Source: CAWDLX01 sp963753485
GTDB taxonomy: Bacteria > Actinomycetota > Actinomycetes > Mycobacteriales > Micromonosporaceae
NCBI GenBank assembly: GCA_963753485.1
Contig: CAVWCL010000013.1
Location: forward strand, 84,202-148,201
Length of the DNA: 64,000 nt
Direction of reading: 5' to 3'
The notes under the pieces are model-generated. The model made no database searches and was not told where the DNA came from. It saw nothing but the letters and a program-made list of their open reading frames with translations. Positions 56,117 through 64,000 of this stretch are shown piece after piece. The position numbers and the translations under genes are program-made. Position 1 is the stretch's first letter; every line of letters starts with the position of its first letter.

Positions 56117-56573
56117 GCGTTGTGCCCGCACGGTCGCCGCGATCCCGGTCCGTACCTCCGTCGAGACCTGGGAGGCCATCGCCGAGCTCCTGGCCCCGCC
56201 GCGTGCCGCCCGCGCCGACCTTGACGCGGTCACCAACATCGCGGCCATCCTGATCAGCGCGGAGTACACCCGTCAGGCGCCGATCGTCGTCATGCCCGCC
56301 AGCGGCCCGCGGATCCGGTCCGCACCGTCCACGGCACGGACGCGATCGAGCCGCGGTGAGGAGAGCCCGCTCGCGGCGGCCGCTGGCCGAGCCCGGCTGG
56401 CAAGATGTCGCTGCCCTGCGGCATCGATGACATCGACGAGATCCGGGGCGCCCTGCCGCCCACCCCGGCATCGAGGTCCGCGACCTCACCGAGGGCATCA
56501 CCGGGAGCACGGCCGCCGCGCACCGCGACGCCGCCGGATGGTCGGTCGACTACGACGAGATGGGGCGCCGTGA
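56113..56573 (+). pseudogene. unknown CBASS-operon gene between cap6 and HORMA (frameshifted)
   Basis: About 150 residues starting at GTG 56113 (GTGA overlap with cap6) and ending at a TGA that overlaps the HORMA GTG. Readable blocks are TVAAIPVRTSVETWEAIAEL, DAVTNIAAILISAEYTRQAP, VRTVHGTDAIEP, LPCGIDDIDEIRGALPP, GIEVRDLTEG and HRDAAGWSVDYDEM. I do not recognise a domain. It has no signal or membrane segment, so it is presumably cytoplasmic. Tight coupling on both sides suggests that it belongs to the defence system rather than being a chance insert. Confidence 0.55.
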
Positions 56574-57084
56574 CCACCGCCGTCCACGTCAACACCACCA
56601 CCTACGCGACCACCCACGTCGCCACCAACATGCTCGGCAGCATCCGCCGATCATCAAGGGCAGCGGCCTGAACCCGGCCTGCTCCGCGACAGTGGGCGGC
56701 CCTGGAAGACGGCATCGCCACCTGGCTGGCCTCCCGGCATCTGAAGGCGGTCACCCTGGAGGTCTACGACCCCGGCAAGCAGCGGCGACGACCTGGTCGG
56801 CCGGTTCGACTTCACCATCGACTACGGCTACTACCCCGGCGGTGACGGGGACCTATGGCTCGACCCGGACACCGTCGCCTACGCCATCCGCAAGAACGGC
56901 TCCTACCCCGGCCGCTGCCAGTACCGGATCGTCGCCGACACCGCGCCCGGCCACCCGGAGTCCCCGGCTGGAGGCCACCACCTACCGGTCCACGGCTGGG
57001 TTCACCCGCCATATCGTCGGCACCGCGCTCGGCGGCGGCAGCCTCGGCGCCGGCCTGGCCTACTACAGCAGGAGCGGCAGATGA
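56570..57084 (+). pseudogene. cap7: bacterial HORMA-domain protein, CBASS Cap7 (frameshifted)
   Basis: About 171 residues: TTAVHVNTTTYATTHVATNM, IIKGSGLNPA, WAALEDGIATWLASRHLKAV, TLEVYDPG, LVGRFDFTIDYGYYPGGDGD, LWLDPDTVAYAIRKNGSYPG, YRSTAGFTRHIVGTALGGG and LGAGLAYYSR at the end. This matches the bHORMA1 family (from memory of the E. coli MS115-1 protein), which senses infection by binding peptides with its safety-belt and activates the CD-NTase. Frame changes occur near 56.65, 56.68, 56.78 and 56.96 kb. The stop overlaps the ATG of the CD-NTase (ATGA at 57081). Confidence 0.85.
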
Positions 57085-57958
57085 TCACGGTCAGCGACGC
57101 GTTCTGGAAGTTCCGCGGGCCTGGAAACCACCGAACCGAGGACGCCCCGCCAGCCGGCGCCAGCAGAAGCTGCGCGGCAGCTCGACGAGGCCTTCGACAT
57201 CCTCACCGACTTCCTCACCGGCGCCTACCGGCGGCACACCAAGACCAAGCCGCTGCGCGACGTCGACATCATGATCGTGCTGCGGGACACCTCCTACCTC
57301 GACATGCACCCCCGGGAGATCCTTGAAGCGGTGCGGAAGGTGCTCGCGGAGCACTACGGCGCCGCGAGGGTCTGTACCGACCGGCGCGCCGTCCGGGTCG
57401 ACTTCGGCGTCGAGCACGTCGATGACCTGACCGGCGAGGTGATCTCCTTCGACGTGGTGCCCGCGTTCGAGGACGGCGACCACTACCTGATCCCCGACGA
57501 CGCATCTGGGAATGGATCCCCACCAACCCCAAGATCCACGCCGAGCTCGCCACCACCGCGAACGAGAACTTCGACGGCCAGTGGAAGCCCTGGTCAAGAT
57601 GATCAAGAAGTGGAACCAGGTGCATGGCGGGCCGGTCGAGCCGGGCTTCCTGATCGAGGTGATGGCGCTGGAGCTGATCACCGGCACCTGGACCGGCTCA
57701 CACGCCTACGAGCTGCGGCAGTTCTTCGCCAGCGCCGCCGACCGGATCGCCGACGGCTGGCCGGACCCGGCAGGCGTCGGCCCCGACATCTCCGACGTCC
57801 TGGACGGCGACCCGGCCAAAATGGCCAAGGCCCGGACCGCGCTGCGGGAAGCCGAGGCGGCCTGCACCCGGGCCATCCTGCTGGACCGGCCGGGCCGGAC
57901 CGGCGAGGCCCTCTCCGTGTGGCGGTCCCTGTTCGGCGACCTGTTCCCCCTGTCATGA
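57081..57958 (+). pseudogene. CBASS cyclic oligonucleotide synthase, CD-NTase (frameshifted)
   Basis: About 292 residues when joined. The nucleotidyltransferase core is LTGAYRRHTKTKPLRDVDIM, with metal-binding DVD, and the third Asp in ISFDVVPAFEDGDHY; later ALVKMIKKWNQVHGG and FLIEVMALELITGTW are typical of SMODS synthases. It should make a cyclic di- or trinucleotide that opens the effector. The usual GS before the metal site reads GA here. HORMA/TRIP13-linked synthases belong to clades C and D. Frame changes occur near 57.12, 57.18, 57.51 and 57.58 kb. The stop overlaps the effector ATG (ATGA). Confidence 0.85.
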
Positions 57959-58932
57959 CCACCGCCCGGCCGGTCCCGGCCGGCTCTCCGGCCCGGATCA
58001 GGGAACGCCAGGATCAGCCCGAGCACCTGCAGCGGCTGCTGGCCTACAGCCACCTGTACCGGATCGCGCAGCGCTGGCACCGGGCCCGGGCGTTCGGGAC
58101 CTTCCTGGCCACCGTCGCGCCGATCATCTCCCTGCTCTTCCCGTCCACCAGCGACATCCTCGCCGCGGTCGGCGCCGGATGGCTGGTAGCCGGCCGGACG
58201 GTCTTGTCCTGGCTGGAAGAACAGCAGAGCTGCGCCGTCCGCGTCCAGGAGCTGTACGACACCCGGCTGTTCAAGCTGCCCTGGAACACCGCGCTGGCCC
58301 GCCGGGAACCCGCCCCCGAGGACGTCGTCGCCGCCGCAGCGGCACATCCGGGACGACAGCCGATACCGCGACTGGTACAGCATCGACCTAGGCGACACTC
58401 CCTGGCCCGGCGACGTCCTGCTCTGCCAGCGGAGAGTGCTGTCTGGAGCCGCCGCGACCACCGCGCCTACGGCACCGCCATCCTGATCACCGGGATCGCC
58501 TGGTTCGCCCTCGGCCTGCCATCGCGCTCGCCCGCGACCTCAGCCTCGCCGACTACCTGATCAAGATCTTCCTGCCCAGCTCCCCGGCACTGCTGGATTG
58601 TACCGAACTGGCACGTGCCCACTGGCGGCACGCCACCAGACGCGAAAACGCCGAACAAGACATCCAGGACATCTGGCATTCCCACCAACCCCCCCCGGCG
58701 GCATCGACCCCGCCGCCTGCCGCAACATCCAGGACACCGCATACCTGCTACGCCGCCACGGGCCACGCGTACCCGGTTTCATCTACAGTCTCAGGAAGGC
58801 GGCGTCCGAGGCCAGCACCAATGCGGGCGCATTCTCCTTACGCGCCGAGAACTCGCGGGAGACGTCGACTGGTACAGCCGCCGAGGATCCGTAGGCCCGA
58901 CGCTGGCGAAGGTATCGACATGTCCCCGCTGA
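57955..58932 (+). pseudogene. S-4TM family pore-forming CBASS effector (frameshifted)
   Basis: About 325 residues. The first 125 are in one frame: LLAYSHLYRIAQRWHRARAF, four-helix hydrophobic segments beginning FLATVAPIISLLF, then VRVQELYDTRLFKLPWNTAL. Frame changes near 58.34, 58.44 and 58.52 kb lead on to DWYSIDLGDTPWP, ILITGIAWFALGLP and DYLIKIFLPSSPALLDC, then IQDTAYLLRRHGPRVPGFIY. This is the S-4TM (SMODS-associating 4TM) pattern. On binding the cyclic nucleotide the protein is thought to open a pore and kill the infected cell. Confidence 0.82.
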
Positions 58933-59139
58933 GGCATCGGCCGAGCAGCCGCTCGATAATGAACGGACTCGGTTCCGTGCCAGAAGAACGCGAGGTCGTC
59001 CCTGGCACGCGCGCGGTGAAGGCGATTCACCGCTGGGTTAGCAGCGGGTCAGCCGCGAGCGCCGCGCAGCTTCTCCACGCCGTCTAGGTCCGGGGCCGCT
59101 TTGAACCTCGCGCTCCGTCACCCAGCAACACCACGGAGG
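58933..59139. other. intergenic gap between CBASS and BREX genes
   Basis: About 200 bases between two convergent gene ends. I see no convincing ORF, repeat or terminator hairpin with a T-run in it. Confidence 0.4.
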
Positions 59140-61208
59140 TCACGGACCGCCCAGCACCTTCATCGCGGCCGTCTTCGGGTCGCCGTAGAAGATCGGGTCG
59201 ACGTGCTCGACGATGTCGGCGCTGACGTCGAGGAAGTTGCGCTTGTTCTCGATCGGGATCAGCGCGCGCTTGGCGCCGTTGTCCATCGCGACCTGGAGCG
59301 GCTCGGTCAGCGAGCGCAGCGGCTTGATGTTGCCCTGGACGCTCATGTCGCCGAGGACGAGCAGCGCCGGCGCGACGGGCGCCTTGCCGCAGCGCCGAGT
59401 AGGCGGCGACGAAGAAGGCGACGCCGACCTCGGCCTCGACGCGGTTGCCGAGCAGGTCGATCACCTCGACGTGGAGGTCGGAGGTGTCGAGGTCGCGCGC
59501 GATGCCGAGCTCGCTCTTCTTCGCCTGCAGGTAGCTGAAGGCGCGCTGGACCGACTCCTTCATCGCGCCGCGACACGCCGCCGGCCAGCTTCAGCTTGCC
59601 GGTCCCGCTCGAGACGCGAGACCTCGACGCGGTAGAGGCCGACGGTGCCGTCCGACGTGACGCCGGCGGTGTAGACCGTGCCGGGCGCCAGCGGGTCGGC
59701 GGAGATCAGGTCGCGGCCGCCCTGCTCGGGCACGCCGACGAACCTCTCCTCGCCGGTCTCCTGAACGTGTAGCTGAAGGACGTGTGGTAGTACTCGAAGG
59801 AGCCCATCTTCTTGAGCTGCTCCTTCACGCGGCGCCGGCCCTCGAGCGCGAGCTCGAGGATCTCGCGCGAGCTCGTCCTGGGTCGACCTCGCCGTGCGGG
59901 ATAGAGGATCTTCATCAGGCCCGAGACCGTCTTGCGGACGGCCTTGCGGTCGCGGGCGTTCAGGTGCGCGCCCAGCGAGAAGTGGCGGTCGATGATCTCC
60001 GTGAAGTTGTGCTTCCGCAGCTCGCGGAGCGCCTCGGCGAGGTAGTCGACGACGAAGCCGTAGTGGTCCGTGAAGAGGTCGTTCCGCATCTTCGGGATCT
60101 CCCAGCCCGGGAGGTAGAAGTGCAGGCGGTCGATGAACGCCATGTCGTCGCGGATGACGTCCGGCATCGGCGCGAACAGGTGGCCGGTCTGGACCATCAC
60201 GTCGATCGGCTGGTTGGTGTTGCCGAACATCGCGATGCTCGCGTCGCCCGAGACCGGCCTCCTGGCCGCGCTGGAAGGTGCCCGGACTCGCAGTAGGTCT
60301 TCATCGTCGTGATGACCTCCTTCGGCATCTTCTGGAGGTCGGCGACCTCGTCGAAGCCGACGACGTCCCAGATCTGGACCATGCCCTTCTGCCGGCCGTT
60401 CATGTGGCCGAACAGGTTGGCGACGGTCGTCGCCGCCGGTGAGGAGCGCCGCGTACGGCGAGACCTCCTGGACGACGTAGCTCTTGCCCGTGCCGCGCGG
60501 GCCCGAGCTCGACGAGGTTGTAGTTGCGCTCGGCGAGCGGGATGAGCCGCACGAGGAACAGCAGCTTCAGCCGGCGCGACATCTCGGCCGGCTCGTAGCC
60601 CATGCTGCGGACGATGAGGTCGAGCCACTCGTCGGTCGTGAACTCGCGCGCGGACGCGCCGGTACTCCTCGAGGTCGAAGGTCGCGATCTGGATCGGCGT
60701 GAGCTTGTCGATCCAGAAGGGGTTCTTGCCCCTCGGTCTCCTCGTCGTACTCGAAGCGCATGTCGACCTGCGCCCAGATGCCGCCCGTCAGCAGGCGCTC
60801 GTAGTCGCGCACGTAGTGCGTCGGGATGTGGACGATACTTGTCGCCGAAGTTGACCGCCTCGGCCCAGTAGTCGGAGTCGACGAGGCGGACCTTCACCTT
60901 GTCGATGAAGGTGTAGCTGCCCGCGCTCCTTGACCTTGGCTCTGCGCCTTCGTCGACTCGTCGGGGCGGATGTAGTTGTTCGGCGAGCGTGTCGTTGACG
61001 ACCTGCAGGCCCATCTGGATCGCCACCTCGTCGGACGAGGCGCAGTACTTGCCGAGCAGGTACTCGAGGACGAAGACCGGGACGTTGGCGCCGACCTTGA
61101 CCTTGCGGACGAGGTCCTTGCGGACGACCTTGCCGGCGAAGAGGCGGTTGGCCTTGTCGTCGAGGGCGTCGCGCGTCGGGCGCGTGTTGCCGATCGCTCA
61201 TGGCTCAT
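59140..61208 (-). pseudogene. brxL: BREX Lon-like AAA+ protein BrxL (frameshifted)
   Basis: About 690 residues when frames are joined, the usual length. Blocks in order: NVPVFVLEYLLGKYCAS region, YIRPDESTKAQ, YTFIDKVKVRLVD, TTDEWLDLIVRSMGYEP, VRLIPLAERNYNLVELGP, Walker A GTGKSYV, MVQIWDVVGFDEVADLQKMP, FIDRLHFYLPGWEIPKMRND, YGFVVDYLAEALRELRKHNF, and the Lon-like domain VAFFVAAYSALR, DMSVQGNIKPLRSLTEPLQV, IPIENKRNFL. BrxL is needed for phage exclusion in type 1 BREX. More than six frame changes are visible. TGA of pglZ and the ATG share one base (TGATG). Confidence 0.85.
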
Positions 61209-63764
61209 CACACTCCAAGTCGAACCGGGATGTCGGTCGGCGAGCGGTACAGCTCGGCGTCGGTGGCCGGGTCCTGCACGACGACGCGAAGCGACGTCGA
61301 CGCTCGTCGTCGCTCAGCAGGAACGCGACCGTGACCGGCTTGTCCGGCTCGAGCGTGCACGCAGCCCGGTGGCGCGATCGAGCTCCGCGCCGACCGCCAT
61401 GCCGACCGCGCCGACCTGCTTGCCGCCGGCATCAGCAGCGGCCGGACCTGCACGCCGTCGCGCCGAGCAGGCCAGGTTCGGCCGCCGAGCGTCGAGCGTC
61501 GACGCTGAAGATGCGGTTGGTGATCGCGTCGGGCAGCGCCGGACACGGCGACCTGGGCCGCCGGCGGCCGAGCCGGCTGGCGCCACCTGGTCCGCACGGT
61601 GACGACGGGGATGACCAGCTCCTGAAGCGACGGGCCGCCGTGGTGGAACGCGAGGTCGCCGCCGGCCTTGAAGACGCCGCAGCCCGGCGGGAACACGAAG
61701 TCGAGGTCCGAGGCGTAGCCGAGCGCGGCGGCCGCGACGCGGACGCAGCCCGGCGGGCGTCGCTCCGCCGCGGCCGATCCAGCAGCGGCGGTGGAGCTCG
61801 ACCGTGTCGCCGCCGGGCGCGTCGGTCCGCATCGACTCGTCGCGGTCGGCCGCGGAGAACAGATGCCCGTGGTCGGCGGAGACGACCGCGTGCTCGACGC
61901 CGGCCGCGGCGAGCTTGCGGATCGCCCGGGCCAGGTCGTCGATCACCGTGTCCATCACCTGCCGGGCCTGGAACGTGAACCCGGCCTCGCCCGGCGTGGT
62001 CGATCTCCTGGGAGCGGACGATGACCACCTGCGCGCCGTCGATCTTCTTGTAGCCAGCTTCGACGGCTGAAGGCTCAGGAGCTCGTCGAGCGCCATGTCG
62101 ACGAGCTTCGGGATCCGCGCCGCCGCGAACTTCTTGCGCGCGGCGAGGTCCGGCAGGAAGCGTCTCGATGCGGCGCCGAGCTTGCCGCCCTGCTCGACGA
62201 CGGCGAAGCTCGCCGACGCGCCCGGGCTGCAGCGCCGCCATGCCGATGGGCGTGATGCTCGGCAGCGCGGCGACCGCCGGCGCGAACCGCGACCTCGGAC
62301 GTCTTCGGCAGCCGCTCCGCGAGCTCGACGCCCATCTCGAAGCGCATCGCGTCGACGAGGAAGTAGGCGACCGGCTTCGGGTTGTCGGCGCACGACCTCG
62401 CTGAAGACCCGCGTCTGGTGCAGCGACGCCTGGCACGGTCCAGCCGCGCCTTCACGAGCGCCTTGGTGAAGCCTCGGCCATCGCCTGGCACGCGTCCTCG
62501 TAGGCGCGCCGCACGACGCCGAGCGGGCGCTCCTCCGGCTCCTCGTCGAGGTTCGCGACCCACGCCTCCAGGCGGCGCTGGGCCTGGTCGAGGCGATACC
62601 AGCCGATCCTTCGCCGTGTAGCGCTCGACCCAGGCGTGTGCGGTGCCGTTCCGATCTTCGACCGACTGCGTCCCGGACCTCGTCGCGACCTGCCCAGCTC
62701 CGCCATCCGCCGGCGCCTCCCACTGGGCCTTCCGCCCGACGTCGCGGTCGAGCCAGAAGCTCCGCTCGCGTCGCGCGACGAGCGCGAGCGCCTCGTCGAA
62801 CGTGCCGTCCGCGATCAGGTCGCCGCAGTGGTCGAAGCAGCGCACGCTCCTCGAACCGGAACGTGTCGATCGAGCCGAGGGCGCCCGCCGGCATCTTCGC
62901 TTCTCGAAGCCCGAGCTCCTCCTCGACGCTGGTCCGCGAGCGCCGCGTAGGCATCGGCATGGTCGGTGCGCAGGCGCCGCGCGATCTCGCGCACGGCCGA
63001 CTCCTCGTCCTTTCGTCGGCGGTTCCCGAGCTGTCGAGCGACGGGGGGCGCGCAGGACAGGTCGGAGCGGAACTCGCCCGCGAGCACGTAGCGCAGCGTG
63101 ATGGCGCGGAGCTTCGCGAGCGCGAGTCAGCGACGAGGTCAAGCCCGATCGTTGACCGAACGAGAGCCAACAGCTCCCCGGTCGCGGCCTTGGCGACGAT
63201 GTCTGCGTCTCGCTCATCGGACGCGATCCAGGCGGCGAGCACGTCGTCATCGCCGCGCACCGGGAAGAGAGTGCTTAGCACAGACACAGCCTGCTGCCCT
63301 TGCTCCGCGGCCAGCCGCGTCAGATCGGCGTACCCGAGATCCCGGTCGGGCGAGAGGAGGTCATCCACCACCCCGACCGTGGTGCGTTCCTGCAGCAACT
63401 CGCGGGCAAGGTGGCGTAATCCGGGCTCCCAGCGGGTGCCGGCCTTCTCTAGCTCGCACAACACCGAGCCCGACTCCCGGGCACAACCGGGCAGGTAGAG
63501 CACAATCGCTGCGGGTCGGTCGCCGGCGACAAATGGTTCGGCGGCGAACCGCAGCTCGAACATCGATCCATCAAACTCGAGCAGTTGTACGGCCTCGCTA
63601 CCCACGCTAATCGGGACAGGCGCAGAGCCGATGCGGGGCCCACCGCGCAGCTCACCAACGAAAGGCGCGAACTCGCTGGCTGAGTCATACCAGACCACGA
63701 CACGGTGCCTGGCCACCTGACCGGCGAGTCGCTGGACGATGTGGTCGTGTAGGTCGTGCGTCAA
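61208..63764 (-). pseudogene. pglZ: BREX alkaline phosphatase-like protein PglZ (frameshifted)
   Basis: About 850 residues when joined. The first 210 are intact (THDLHDHIVQRLAGQVARHR, VVVWYDSASEFAPFVGEL, RHLARELLQERTTVGVVDDL). After a lost base near 63.12 kb the frame changes repeatedly. The PglZ core follows: YFLVDAMRFEMGVELAERLP and AVVSADHGHLFSA carry the metal-site Asp and His of the alkaline phosphatase superfamily; the protein ends PTDIPVRLGV. PglZ is the universal BREX component. It starts at TTG 63764, overlapping the stop of the gene before it (TTGA). The order pglZ-brxL is that of the type 1 BREX operon end. Confidence 0.85.
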
Positions 63765-64000
63765 CGTCCTCCCCTTCCCCGTCCGGGCCCGCGGCGCCCT
63801 GTGCCGACGACTGCGGGCGCGTTGACCAGGTCGCTCAGGGCCGCCTTCACCTCAGGATTGGCCCGTTCCCGAATGAGTTCGTCCACGCTGCGCGTGGGGG
63901 TCTTACGCGGCACCCACCTGCGACCGCGGGCCCGTCGCGCGCCGTGCGGGTCTTGCTGGCGCGCGTCTTGCGTACAGTCGGCTTGCTAGGGCGCACCTCC
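63761..64000 (-). CDS. 3' end of an unidentified BREX-operon gene
   Basis: A reading frame running off the right edge ends at TGA 63763-63761, overlapping the pglZ TTG. It reads RSVDELIRERANPEVKAALS and DLVNAPAVVGTGRRGPGRG at its end. The same frame has a TAG at 63988, and a different frame (SKPTVRKTRASKTRTARD) looks coding further right, so a frame change near 63.93 kb is possible. In type 1 BREX the preceding gene would be pglX, but nothing here identifies it. Confidence 0.3.

Overview
The window is very GC-rich chromosomal DNA from an actinomycete. It is probably from the Micromonosporaceae or a close relative. The evidence is high-GC coding throughout, frequent GTG starts, ATGA/GTGA-coupled operons, a WhiB-family regulator, ESX (type VII) genes, a MarP protease and a cAMP-receptor (Crp) gene. 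Two stretches follow, from memory, the mycobacterial gene order around Rv3609c-Rv3628 (folE, ftsH, hpt, tilS, DUF2342, dacB, ppa) and Rv3671c-Rv3683 (marP, NUDIX, tlpA, nth, crp, metallo-beta-lactamase, RidA, DUF4177, two Get3/ArsA ATPases, whiB4/wblA, ponA2, metallophosphoesterase).

Layout. 1-9.8 kb: a type IV secretion-like cluster (VirB4-like ATPase cut by the window edge, polytopic VirB6-like protein, NTF2-like membrane proteins, lysozyme-plus-M23 peptidoglycan hydrolase) with unknown neighbours. 9.8-18.4 kb: housekeeping genes folE, ftsH, hpt, tilS, a zincin, dacB and ppa. 18.4-24.9 kb: ESX genes eccD and eccC flanking a phosphotransferase. 24.9-31.6 kb: marP, a CoA-pyrophosphatase NUDIX, tlpA, nth, a CapA-like protein, cbiZ and crp. 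31.7-41 kb: a TetR-controlled acyl-CoA carboxylase/dehydrogenase operon of the Atu/Liu type (branched acid or acyclic terpene catabolism). 41-46.4 kb: a Ser/Thr kinase, an adenylyl cyclase-ATPase-TPR protein and a metallo-beta-lactamase. 46.5-53.5 kb: RidA, DUF4177, two ArsA/Get3 ATPases, wblA, a class A PBP and a metallophosphoesterase. 53.6 kb: tRNA-Pro(CGG). 53.9-64 kb: a defence island holding a type III CBASS locus (TRIP13, an unknown gene, HORMA, CD-NTase, S-4TM effector) with a divergent HTH plus ImmA/IrrE pair resembling capH-capP, then the 3' end of a BREX operon (pglZ, brxL) on the other strand.

Two things stand out. First, several operon junctions carry short tandem units in which each unit is a tiny ORF whose stop overlaps the next start by four bases (ATGA or GTGA) and whose tail supplies the next Shine-Dalgarno sequence. 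Different versions occur at 3.9, 15.6, 26.3, 37.7 and 46.9 kb, with an in-frame relative at 7.4 kb. Second, every gene between about 54.0 and 63.1 kb is broken by many one-base frameshifts, although the conserved motifs, gene lengths and coupled junctions survive. The 53 kb to the left shows none. This looks more like local sequence error than decay, but the sequence alone cannot prove it.
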